In this document: in pieces, positions 53,801 to 64,000 of the stretch
Position numbering within the stretch: the stretch's first letter is position 1
Layout of the letters: the number at the start of each line of letters is the position of its first letter
Assembly: GCF_001625305.1 (NCBI RefSeq)
Contig: NW_017802824.1
Location: 4,115,750-4,179,749 of the forward strand
Direction of reading: 5' to 3'
DNA from: Branchiostoma belcheri
Lineage: Eukaryota; Chordata; Leptocardii; Amphioxiformes; Branchiostomatidae
DNA length: 64,000 nt
Program-made: the position numbers and the translations under genes
Notes under the pieces: model-generated
Seen by the model: the letters and a program-made list of their open reading frames with translations, nothing else
Told to the model about the DNA's origin: nothing
Databases searched by the model: none

Positions 53801-56800
53801 ATCTGTTCTTTTATCTATAACTATAACTAATGATTCTATGTTTATTTTTGTAATTTTTTTAAATTTTTTATTATTGTTGTGACCCTAGCCAAGTGTGGCG
53901 TAAATGACCAATAAAGGAGGCCATTCAATTATACATTCACATTTTACTAGGCAAGGGGAAATCGGACACCGCGTTGCACTTAAACCGGGCAGGATTTGCC
54001 CCCAAGCCAGGGCGATCGTGTGCACGGTTTCCTGCCTAAGCTCCTGGACTTGCGTCGGAGATCAATAAAGTCGGTCGAGCCATAAATACACGGCGCTATG
54101 GAGGACCATTCAAAGGTGCTCCAGGTCACAGTGCTGTTTTGAACAAAAACATTTAAGATGCTCCTCATACTAAGTCTTACATTTCATCTACAGACCGGTT
54201 CAAACCTTCAACCTGTTTCTCTTAGTTTCTCGCTGACAAAATGAGTTCCTTTCTTAAACTAGATATTACATTATTATTAGGTACATGTACGACTTAAATT
54301 TTGCCTTGATTTCTGACCTCAAACGTAACACATATGTAGTATTTATTTTTTTTTACTCGATTTACAGTATCTAACTTTGTATGCTCCACCTCTTCGGAGG
54401 ATGATAGATGATGATGATGATGATGATGACAGTATCTTATTTACATAGTGCTCTTTATAGAGTGAGATATAGACTTAAAGCTGTCAGCTGGATTAATTAG
54501 AAATTATTTTATGTTACCTATTGCCCCTGTATGTATACTTGTTGACTTACGAATATCAGCCCTGCTGCCTGTAAGTCAGTGTAATGTTTGGTTGCATTTG
54601 AAATGAAATAAAAGAACCATTCTCTCCAGTCAGTACACTCTACCGGTCTCGTCGATGGCTATAGCCACCGAGGTAAGTGCTGGCCACCATTAATGATGGA
54701 GTAGTAGAAACGTGAATGTGGCAGTGAAGTGGAAAAGGCCGCCAAAGGCGATGGGTCATTGTCAGTTCAACAAGCATTCTGAACAACGTTGTCAACTTCT
54801 GGATCAAAGGGCTGAAACCAGTCCTTTTAGTACAGTACTTCAACACGATGAAATTGCAATTGGTACTGGTGCCTTTTACTTCTTTGTCACTTTTACATGT
54901 ATCCTTATGTCAAAACTTTACTTGAAAACGAAGTATTCTTATCCTAACACTTGTAATGGCCACACCATTGCAGACGGTCGTTCCTGATGTTTCAGTGCCA
55001 AGAAAGCTTTTAGTAGTCGTGGATAAGTGTAGCGCATCGGATCGCCCATCACCATATAGATAGCTAGAAAAGTAAACTGGTAATTTGTCTCATCGCTGAG
55101 TAATACTGTACTGAAAATACATTAGAGAGGACTGTCTTGTGGTTGAATGATTGGATCTGTAGATCTGTTGAAGATTGTGTGCAGAATCTATCAGAAAATG
55201 AAAAGCCTGAAATTGTTGGGGAGATCAGATGCACTCAGGACTTTAAGCACATGTCTGAAGATTGAATTCGTGATTGAATTGAAAAGGATGTTGCTAGAGT
55301 TTTGTAAATGGCACCACCTGAGAGATAATTCGGAATGCTCATGCAGTGCAGGCGTGTCATCAAATGAAGTTTCTTTTGGCCACACAACTGTTTCCTAGCA
55401 ATTCAGTAAAGAGTTCAAAGTTTTCACAATTTTCGCTGATTTTTCCTTTTAACTGGGAAGGATGGACGTAACTATTAGGCACTTAGTGCTAATTTTAAAC
55501 CTAACCGGCCATCCTAGGCATTTATGACTTATATTCCGTATCATTATCAGCGTGCCATGTCATTTTTCTTTCTGTCTTACTGTACGTATCCAGCCTCTCT
55601 GGCGCCGGCCTAATCAAAAGGGTTTACAACAGTGGTTAGAAAAACTGACTAACAAATTACTGTGTCAAAAACGGATTTGTGAGTTTTCCTGACTGATTGT
55701 ACTCTTTATCAAAATCCCTCAATTGCAGGATAAAGAAATGACTTATAATCGCGTTGTTATTTGATTCAAAACATTGGAACGAGTGCGAAGGGGGGTTAGT
55801 AGTAAGTACTCAGCAGTATCCAACCCATTTTTCAGGCAGTGCACGACGGTGCAGGTCAGAGGTCACCACCATTATGCTAAACGTATGCAGATGTATGCAA
55901 ATTCATGCAAAAACTATGCACGTTTCGTTTCGACTTCCTCAAATAACCTCACCATTAATGATGTATACACAGGTACCCGCAGTACATTGACTGAATACAC
56001 AACCCGGACTAGCAGAGGTTAGAACTATTTCCGGTATTTTTACTATTTGCGACTAGCAAGGCGCCGTCATTTAAAAAAACACAAAGATTTCCCAACATTT
56101 GATTTATGTTGAACTTTACCGAACGACATAATTTCCTAATGAACGCATTTGAAATGTCTCCGTGTTCATTATTTTTATCTCCAAGTTCCTGGGAAGCAAC
56201 CGCAGACATGTCTGCCTGTGAAATATTTGACCTTTGACCGTTATCCTAAAATAGACGTACAAAACTGCACTTCCAGCACATTGACATGGGAGTAACAATA
56301 TCGTTGGATATGAAGAAATTTTGGCAAGTCTCTCCAAACAATTTAAGTGTTATTACTGAATAGAATTCAAGTGCAGATCTATGAAAGTAGCAACAGATCT
56401 TGTGTACTATTTGGTAACATTAAAAGCCCCCCTCCCCATCCTGATTCTCTAGAACGTAAAGCTATTCTTGGAACTAATTTGAAAATATTGTCTAAAAATG
56501 GCAGAAGGACAAGGGTTAAGTATTATTACCGAAAAAAGCTGAAGTGCAGATTTGTAAAGGTTTAGCAACCTATATCTGTAATACTATTTGGTAAACGCCC
56601 CCCTCCCCATCCTGATTCTCAAAATATTTTGGAACTTCTTGTAGAGCATGATGGACTCGCCCACATCCCTGCACTGTTCTCTCCAGACGAGACCTTTCGG
56701 CACAAACGACTACCACGTACAGATACGGTATGACAGCAGAGGGATTCGTTTTATGACCCGAAACGTTGGGAAGTTTGCTGACTTCTTTGGAGCCAATTCT

Positions 56801-59720
56801 TGGAGGAATTCGCTGAACTTTAAGTCGCTCATGAGAAACGATTGGAATTGGATCCGGGCTACTGGCTCCTTTCTGTACACCATGAAGACGCTACCTTTCA
56901 TCCTAATGTGAGCACGTCCGGGCGCCCTTTCAGTTTGAACAACATCCGAACCGTGAAGGACAAACGTATCTGAAAGCCTCACTCCATGACACGGACACAC
57001 GATGCGTGAACGTGAATTCCTAACGACGTTAAAATAAACTTGGTTGAGCAACAGATTTGGCAAATAACCATGTTTCACCCCAGGAGAGGAGAATTGGAAT
57101 TATATCCAGCTCTTCTCATATTTGAGAAAAACTGAATATAAATTGTTTTTGTTTGGATATAATTTGTCTTAACCAAGTTTAAAGAAACTTGGTTGAGCAA
57201 TAGATTTGGCAAATAACCATGTTCACCCCAGGAGAAGACAATTGGAGGACGGCCTGCATAAAAACAGACAAATTATATCCAGTTCTTTTCATACTTGAGA
57301 GAAAATTGACAACTGAAAAATGACAAGTTGGCCTTTAGGTGATTTCATTCCTTTGGTCTAAATCTAATTGGCGGTGATTGATCACGTGGCTCCTGACCTA
57401 TCCTCCACGCCAAATCCCCACCTGATTGCTTTCTAGATAGAAACTACCCTAACACCGTCTGCTTTTCATCCGTAAAATGTCGTCGATCCATCTTACTCCT
57501 CATTGTTGTCTCTCAAAGGCGGAAAGTTTTACATCTTCAGTCTTTTATTGCCACGTGAGGGTCTTTACCTGTCAGTGGTATGTATATGTCTTTATGGAAA
57601 AGAAGAATTTTGTATTCTGGGTAGATATGCACGGGGCGGGCTGAATATCCACTAAATCAAAGGTTTACAGACACAAGTGTACTTAACTTCCTTGGGGCAA
57701 TGGCAATATGTCTTACTTTGGGAATTAAGCTGGGATTGCCATTAATGCCCATGGCCAGACATTCCCAGTAACAACATGGACAAAACTTTGTTCATTTCAA
57801 ACACGTTATTTCGTCTCAGAATGTGACAAGTTGTACATAAATGCGTATGGAAACTTTCGGGATAATTCTGTTGATGTCCATGTTTAAAAATTCCCAGACA
57901 TTCATTTATTAAGATTTACCACATTTGTGGAAGGATTGACATAACAGGTGACTATCGCCTTTTCAAAGATGTCAACCCCGAGACCAGACTGTAAGGTTTT
58001 GAACTACTCACACCGGGAAGGTCCCCTACTCTTTTCGATAATTATAAGTGCGGTGGGTTCTTTAACGTGCGTGGGGTGTGGCTCTCCCAAACACGGTACC
58101 TCCATTTAACGTCCTATCCGAGGGACGTCCCTAGCCGAAGCTAAGTACTCATTTTCACCTGAGTGAAGTCAGGAAAGTCGTGTAAAGTACATTTTCCAAG
58201 GGTACAACGTCGGGCGCATGTTCGGGTACGACCCGGAATCGAACCCGGGACTCCCCGTTTCATTGTCCAGTGATGTACCACTACACCACACGACGCCACA
58301 TTCGGATTGCCATGTTGTTTCTATGGGTCTCGAACTGTCCACGTTTCATCAGACATTCTGACTGGCTATCAAAACGCAATCAGAAAAAAAAACGTCAGAT
58401 TCAAGTTATGTTTGATCAGCTTGGCGTCCAGACCGTAATCTCCTGGCAGACCTATAGATATACATCATACTCAAAACTGGACAAATTGTAACGGTATTTT
58501 ATAAGGCCGCTTTGTAAAAGAAATCTCTTACGGCGTATATGAAAAATGATGGGATCCGAAGTTCACCCCGGGTAACTGTAAGGATCAGATGAAATTTTTG
58601 CAGAAGTAGCTACACATTTGTTAGGATTTCTACTATACATTCAGAGGAACGGTTGTGTGCATAACAAGATTGAACACGCTTGTCAAATCTGTCGTGCTGT
58701 GTGCAGAAAAATAAGACGAAGCTAGATAAGAATCAGTTTTCCAATCTGCATCTGTGTTGAGGTGGGCGATAACGGTGGAGAATGCAGATTAAAACATAAA
58801 TCTACTGTGGCGCTATGGTATGGTTTAATCTGCTGCAGCAGGTTTGGTTGGAGCATTGCTGGAATTGCTGTACAGCGAGAACACCTTAAACTAGTCCAGA
58901 ATATGTATTACTATCCATTTAGACATCTGAAAATCGTTATATCCTGTTTGTCATATAGGATGCATTATTAAGGGTAGTTGTAAATATGTTTATAAATATG
59001 TTGTTCCTTCTTATTTTCCAGAGCCTACAGTGGCAAGGCTAATTGGCCATTGGCCAAAGGAGTGTCCGTTAGCTATAGCCACCGGAGCTTCTTTGACTAA
59101 TGGATACAGCCTCATCGTAGGATCTGCTTGGAGACCAGTTCCTAGTGTTTTTAGCCTGATATTCATGCTATTATCGGTCCATTTAGTTTTTCTGATCGTT
59201 TTCCTGATACATGTTGATAATTTATGTTTGGGGTTTCCCTCAGGACACATTGCAAAAACGCCAGTAGGTGATATGTTGCTCCTGGCCTAGTGAAATAAAA
59301 GAAACAAAAAAAAAAAAAAACAGATAGGGGGAACAGGTGCTAGGATAGGGAGGGTACCGGGCTAGGCGTACGTGTTTTCATACCTGGAACTTGCCGGGGT
59401 CCTCCTGGTCCTTGGCGGCCTCCCACTCCGGGGAGTCCAGGAACTGGTTCCTTCCGATCATGTGCAGCTTCTTACCGTCATGGATCACAACAGCCCTGGG
59501 GGGAAAGGACGATATCATGCATCAACATCATATCATTATCATCATCATCATTATCATCAAGATCGTAGACACCATCATCATCATCATCATAATCATCTTC
59601 ATATCATCATAGACACTATCGTCATCATCATAATCATCGTCCTACCACCAACACCACCACCATCATCATCATCATAGACACCATCATCATCATCACCACC
59701 ACATGATGGTGATGGTGTCT

Positions 59721-59752
<32 letters not shown>

Positions 59753-61908
59753 GGTGGTAGGACGATGATTATGATTATGATGACGATGATAGTGTCTATA
59801 ATGATATGACGATGGTTATGGTAATGATGATGGTGTCTCATCATTATCACCATCATCATAGACACCATCACCATCATCATCATCACATGCCAGACTGTTT
59901 GATCGATGACCGTACGGAGTCCATTTTGTGTGACATTTTGCCAAATCCTGCAAACAGTTTTTTAATGTCTGAAAAATCAATTGGTATTGTGTTATCACTA
60001 TGTCTATATGGTGGCAATCTGTACTAGAAAACAGCTAAACATTGGTCAAAATGAGAAGCGATGAAATTCTAGTGAGGTAAATTTAATATAAAATGGGGCC
60101 TGTACATGTCTGCACAGGCTTCACGGCATGGTAGCAGTTGCTGATAGTATATATCGGGATTGCAGGAAGTATTGGGTTGAATAGATTTTCAGGAGATACA
60201 ATTAGGAAAATCACCGTGTGTACGTTGTTTTGATCAGCGAGCTCGTTAATGGTAAGCCTCGGCTTGTTAGTATCGATATCTTCCTTCAACACCGGGAATT
60301 AGGCACGCCTAGAAGAAGGGATATCGCACGCTAGTGACGACGTTACAGATTGCCATCGAGACCATGAAGAGAAGGATAAAGGTTGTAAGATACTGAGCTC
60401 TTCATTTTGTTAAGGATCAGTGGCAAACCACCGTGCCAAGGGTGCTTCGTAACAGGAATACATAATCATACCTTTATAAAATACAAGTTTTGGAGTGAAC
60501 TCGCAAGCAACACAATGCATACTAACATGAAACAAATGATTCTTGTGAGAACTGAAGCTTTTGACTCATTGACTCATCCTATTGCTAGCCATTTTGGGGA
60601 TTCTTTGCGGTTATCAAAATGTACTAAATGATAAATGATGAGCTGTGCAGGTACAACATTTTGACGGATGAGGGTCATTACTTTTAATATCTCTGTGTCG
60701 TGATGATGGATGATTATCGTCTTGATATGTAAAAAGATGTCATGATGGCGGTTACGTGGATGGCTTCTATAAAATGTACAGATTGAACTCAGATAGTTTA
60801 GTAGGACATCATAGCCTAGAAGCTGCTTGAGCCTACCGTTTGATTGGTCAGAAGCGATTACGTCAGAGATTGCACCAGTAGCCTCAAAAAACTTACCATT
60901 TGATTGGTCAACGCGGTGATTACGTTAGAGATTGTACCAGTAGCTGCAAGGAACCTACGATTTGATTGGTCAACAGCGATTACGTCAGAGATTGCACCTG
61001 TAGCTGCAAAGAACCTACAATTTGATTGGTGAACAGCGATGACGTCAGAGATTGCAAAAGTAAGACGTCAAAGAATGCAAACTTTTTTGCTTGTCAGCGC
61101 ACAGCAATGTCTTGTATATACTTTACCCTGTTTTTGAAACTCTAAATGATGTCTGTGTTATATTGACATGAGTTATCATAAAAGTTCATTTTGATCAATA
61201 AAGTTCACGTATCAATAAAGTCTCGTGTGAATAAGGTCACGTGTCTGTAACCGTAACTCTCGCGAGATTACGTTCTGAAGTGATTGGTCATTGATTATCC
61301 TGATGAAGGCAACAGTGGTCGAAAATTTGATCTGTGTTTAACTTGTGTGTTGGAATAAAGGTCAACGTTTTTCTTAACATGTGTTGTGTATTTTGGTAAG
61401 GTACTTACTTTCCAGAAATCATGAGAGATAGCCTGTCCACTGGTGTCTTCCCCTCGGTGGCATAGTTGTTTCCCTGTTCCAGCGACACGATCTGGCAGTT
61501 CGGGCACTCCACCAGGGCCTTGTACACCAGCAGGGGGACCTGCAGAGGATGGAACAGCGCCTCGTACACCTTCGTCAGCTCCTCGCTGAACGACACCTCG
61601 CGCATGCGCCAGATGCTGTGGATGGCCTGGACCAGACAGAGGATCATGAAGACGAAGCACCAACCGCCGATGTCGGCCGCGCATGCGTTCTGGAAGCCGT
61701 AGACGGTAAAGACCAGGTAGCCCAGGAACATGCAGATGTAGGTGTAGAGCAGGCCGTGTAGGGTGCTGCCGCCGAAGTAGGCGAGGCCGAAGAACACGTG
61801 GGCGAGTTGGAACACGCCGTTGAGGGACTGTGGGAGATAGGTGTCGCAGAGTCCGGACTCATTGATGGTGTAAATGCCCACCGGGCCGGTGTCGTTTGTT
61901 TCGGCCAT
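50847..61908 (-). CDS. POPDC3: Popeye-domain protein, POPDC2/3-like, complete, 5 coding exons
   Basis: This is a second cAMP-binding three-pass membrane protein of the Popeye family. Exons in order: 61908-61409, 59495-59384, 53474-53343, 51859-51709, 50896-50847. They total 945 nt, 314 residues plus stop, with matching phases (AA|G at the first junction, G|GT at the last). The short N-terminus has two N-glycosylation sequons (NDT at 5-7, NES at 16-18), as expected for an extracellular Popeye N-terminus. Membrane segments lie at about 31-46, 52-72 and 80-100 (CAADIGGWCFVFMILCLVQ). The Popeye domain has VDRLSLMISGK, the canonical FLDSPEW at 185-191, GKFQVTIRAETDC, and YDIRLPGF. The blocks GGSTLHGLLY, ACAADI and KYDIRLPGF resemble POPDC3 more than BVES; the symbol is a best guess. 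The first exon spans what is two exons in the BVES-like neighbour. Introns are large and repeat-filled. Confidence 0.95.
51285..51537. repeat. Minisatellite in the last intron of the POPDC2/3-like gene
   Basis: Seven to eight copies of a unit of about 33 bases, ACATTCGGGACAGGGAGAGG then GTGGGACAAAAA. The long ORFs on both strands here come only from the repeat (a period divisible by three keeps frames open). Confidence 0.95.
53093..53262 (-). mobile_element. tRNA-derived SINE
   Basis: On the minus strand the head GGGTCGTGTGGCGTAACGGC and CTCGACTCGGAACCAAGAGG leads to the body with AGTGCC and CTCAGATGAAAATGAGTATT. It closely resembles 22886-23060. It lies 80 bases downstream of exon 53474-53343 of the POPDC2/3-like gene. 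Confidence 0.8.
53540..53632. mobile_element. Short foldback MITE (ACTCAAGCAACTGGATATGA family)
   Basis: ACGCCAAAAAACAGTTACTC and AAGCAGCTGGATATGATTTT are followed by TTTTTGGTGTATCTTATTGC and CTGGATGCCTAACCTTCACC. The outer ends are inverted partners of 35530-35580. Confidence 0.7.
54398..54430 (+). repeat. (GAT)n microsatellite
   Basis: GGATGATAGATGATGATGAT followed by further GATGAT units, in an intron of the POPDC2/3-like gene. Confidence 0.9.
56363..56625. repeat. Direct repeat, unit about 90 bp, spaced 168 bp
   Basis: AAGTGCAGAT, CTATTTGGTAA and CCCCCCTCCCCATCCTGATT followed by CTC appear in the same order at 56370-56450 and 56542-56622. Confidence 0.75.
57036..57310. repeat. Tandem duplication, unit about 145 bp
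   Basis: AAACTTGGTTGAGCAACAGA, TTTGGCAAATAACCATGTT, CACCCCAGGAGA and TATATCCAG(C/T)TCTT occur in order in both copies, the second starting at about 57184. Confidence 0.85.
58045..58300 (-). mobile_element. tRNA-derived SINE, long-body copy
   Basis: On the minus strand a head with TCGTGTGGTGTAGTGGTACA and the perfect B box GGGTTCGATTCC is followed by the shared body (ACTTTCCTGACTTCACTCAG) and an extra stretch with GGGACGTCCCTCGGATAGGA. The copy at 16540 shares the GGGACGTCCCTAATAT part. Confidence 0.75.
59520..59890. repeat. (ATC)n/(GAT)n tract forming a long near-perfect palindrome
   Basis: ATC-type trinucleotides fill the left half and GAT-type the right. The arms about 59604-59702 and 59704-59808 mirror each other through non-simple landmarks: ATAGACACTATCGTCATCAT, CATCGTCCTACCACCA and ATAGACACCATCATCATC. 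The centre lies near 59703. It starts 25 bases upstream of exon 59495-59384 of the POPDC2/3-like gene (minus strand). Confidence 0.92.
60834..61062. repeat. Four-unit 60 bp tandem array with ATTGG and ACGTCA sites
   Basis: Units start at about 60834, 60894, 60956 and 61016. Each holds TTTGATTGGTCA (an inverted CCAAT box), then 8-11 bases later GATTACGTCAGAGATTG (a CRE half-site). The fourth unit has a full palindromic TGACGTCA and another GACGTCA 25 bases on. The array lies in the first intron of the POPDC2/3-like gene, about 350 bases from its first coding exon. Confidence 0.85.
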
Positions 61909-61978
61909 GGTGTGGGTTACTCAGTGTCCACCGGGTGACTGTCAAACCGACCCCCGGTTGTAGATTCAGATGGTGTGC

Positions 61979-63990
61979 TGCAAAATATAATGATACTATC
62001 TGTTAGCAATGACAATCTGTTAACATTGAACACTGTAGAGATAAAAAAAGTTTTAGTGTGCAAAGCAGAAACATATTTTAAACCTTTGCCTTACGTAGAA
62101 AATACAAATACAATCAGCAATGAAATACTAGTACATCGTGCCTCTCAGACTTGTTCCAGATACTAGTAGTCTATTTTGAAAACAAGAACCAAAGATAAGA
62201 TGTTGACAGATACTTCATATTATCACCGTGAGATCTGTTTTGGTATCCCTCCTCCCTCTAACACTTGGAGCATGTCCGCCATCTTGTTCTAAAATTTCAC
62301 ATTCCGACCATTTTATCTTTTACAGGGAATTGTTGTCTCGTAGCTAACCAATGCACATCTAATTAGACACAAAACATGCATTTCATTTTAAGACTTTTAC
62401 AAGGTATGGTCTTAGATTGAGGTCGTAAGGCCCTCTACATAAATGGAGACATTTTACAATATTCTTTAATGGTCTGCTATCATGATTGAAGTTTTATTGA
62501 AAGAATTAAGAACAGAATCGACATTTTATCTTGCACATCAATGTTACGTTTCGTGTTTTAACGTTTCAGATATAACCTGAGACAATATGAGTACCCTATC
62601 CAGACGTGTCTACCTAACACTTATTGCTCTACACAAGAGACGAATCTACCAAAATCCTATTTTTCTATCCGTATTGCAATATAAGTTGAAGTCAAAACAA
62701 GTCATAACAAATAATGTAAGGCTTTCAAATAGTGTGGTAAAAATTAATATATGATAGTACATGCAGTAATGTTTGAAGTAATGCTATCAAGTCAGGATAT
62801 TATTAAAACAATGTCATAAATGTGCTAAATCTGATAACGCTATGCCCTACATCACTGCATCTTTATGTTCTTCCCTAAAAACTACCAGCAATAAAAAACA
62901 GTAAATTCCATTTTACATTTCACATTAATGCACCCAACTGTAACAGAATAACAAGAGAAGCAATATACTGTGCCCAAGAGCTAGAGATAAGGTAGAATAT
63001 GGCCTCGCTATTACCTTCTATCGGAATCACTCCAACATGCCTGTCGCTATAAATATGTCAGAAGTGTTATTGTAGCTGCTGTTCGCAGACCCACGAACGG
63101 GGGATGTACCCCCAGGACACACTAGTGTTCGCGGGCGGGCTTCAGTAACACGATACGCGGTGGAAAATGTCACGCAGTGGCGACGAAGAGAATTGCCTTT
63201 TCTATATACACTCAGCGTTCTCGATTGAGCGATAATGCGGTGTGAATATTACCGACACCGCACGAGTTCTCTCTCCAGGCTGCTGTGATTAATAGAGAAG
63301 ATGAGTTTGGTGGCACAGCGTGCGAGTTACAAGTGAGAAGGAACTCCCCCGTGGAAATAACTTGAGCCGGGATTGAATGTTTGGAATGCAGTTCCGCTCG
63401 CTACGTATAGTTAGCGGTGCAGGAATATGTTATACGAATCTGAGTTGTGATTTAGGAAAATTGCTTTGGCTCGGTCTTATGTATCAGCGGAGATGTAATT
63501 TGTGCAATTACAGAAGAAGGAGATAGGCACATAACCGCAAGCGGAATTCTCGTCACGGAGAAAGAAGGATCTCATTATAGTAGCTGATCCTTTGCGTTAA
63601 ATCAGTAGAATTATTTGACGCGCACTACATAACGTCTACTGGAAGAACATACATACAAATGGTGAATATGATCGTACAGGTTTTAGGTAGTTTTTGAAAA
63701 AGATAGTGTACGGGTAACTCACCTCTGCTATCCGGCGGCGTTTGGGGGCGGTTACCGAGGTGCTTCCAGTGGGGCTGCCGTATCACCGCCTCGTCATGTC
63801 AGGGGGGCTATCCCGTGGTTCCTTGCGCGCGCAAAACGAGGTGCCTGTCCGATCGGCAAGGACAGCTGACCCCGCCTCCAAACACGCACGCCTGCCCGCC
63901 GCTCGGGTTTCACCGGCCCATATATATCCACACGGCGCCGCAGTTCAACGCTGAGCCATGGGATCTAGCTTCCATTTTGGGAGCCCTTTC
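61979..63990 (-). promoter_or_regulatory. POPDC2/3-like 5' UTR, intron and putative promoter
   Basis: On the minus strand the coding exon starts after the acceptor TATTTTGCAG (at 61980), 71 bases before the ATG. A strong donor, GCAGAG|GTGAGTT, ends a likely non-coding first exon at 63723. A TATATATG element at about 63919-63927 would place the start near 63890. The intron 61980-63722 holds nothing I can name. These boundaries are inferred from splice signals only. Confidence 0.5.
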
Positions 63991-64000
63991 CTCCACGGTT

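Noticed and set aside
56710..57078. Minus-strand ORF of 122 codons in an intron of the POPDC2/3-like gene
   Set aside because: No known motif; it overlaps the start of a tandem duplication, so it is probably chance or an eroded transposon.
58762..59290. Small ORFs with hydrophobic stretches (58762-58971 and 59030-59290)
   Set aside because: Intronic to the POPDC2/3-like gene, without homology I can name or initiation context; not supportable.

Overview
The window reads as chordate genomic DNA, most likely from a cephalochordate (amphioxus, Branchiostoma). The genes have many short exons with GT-AG introns. Their proteins sit close to, but outside, the vertebrate ones. Introns and spacers are full of small inverted-repeat (MITE-like) elements and tRNA-derived SINEs. 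No bacterial operons, CRISPR arrays, rRNA or convincing functional tRNA genes were seen. The species call is inference from gene content and architecture; no database was searched.

Layout. (1) 255-2904, plus strand: the 3' three exons of a Shaker-type (Kv1-like) voltage-gated K+ channel; its first exon or exons lie off the left edge. (2) 4361-11586, minus strand: a complete cytoplasmic tyrosyl-tRNA synthetase (YARS1). Thirteen coding exons join in phase to 527 codons plus stop, and there is a 5' UTR exon. (3) 12045-19155, plus strand: a lysophosphatidic acid acyltransferase of the AGPAT3/4 type, head to head with YARS1 across a short shared promoter region. It carries two alternative copies of the exon that encodes the catalytic NHX4D motif. 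(4) 25346-26551, plus strand: an intact intronless ORF of 401 codons that I do not recognise. (5) 32240-36214 and 50847-61908, both minus strand: two complete Popeye-domain genes in tandem, the first BVES (POPDC1)-like and the second POPDC2/3-like. They are separated by about 14.6 kb without a supportable gene.

The genes are not a pathway. YARS1 and the AGPAT gene probably share a promoter as two housekeeping genes. The Popeye pair recalls the adjacent BVES and POPDC3 genes of vertebrates. The rest is intergenic or intronic DNA with tandem duplications, minisatellites, MITE families, SINEs and retroelement tails.

Most worth following up: the mutually exclusive catalytic exons of the AGPAT gene, one of which has a MITE wedged between its polypyrimidine tract and its AG; a four-unit array of ATTGG plus ACGTCA sites in intron 1 of the POPDC2/3-like gene; a roughly 200 bp near-perfect palindrome of ATC/GAT repeats in the same intron; the DSPE to DSCE change and PDZ-ligand-like tail of the BVES-like protein; and the unrecognised 401-codon gene.
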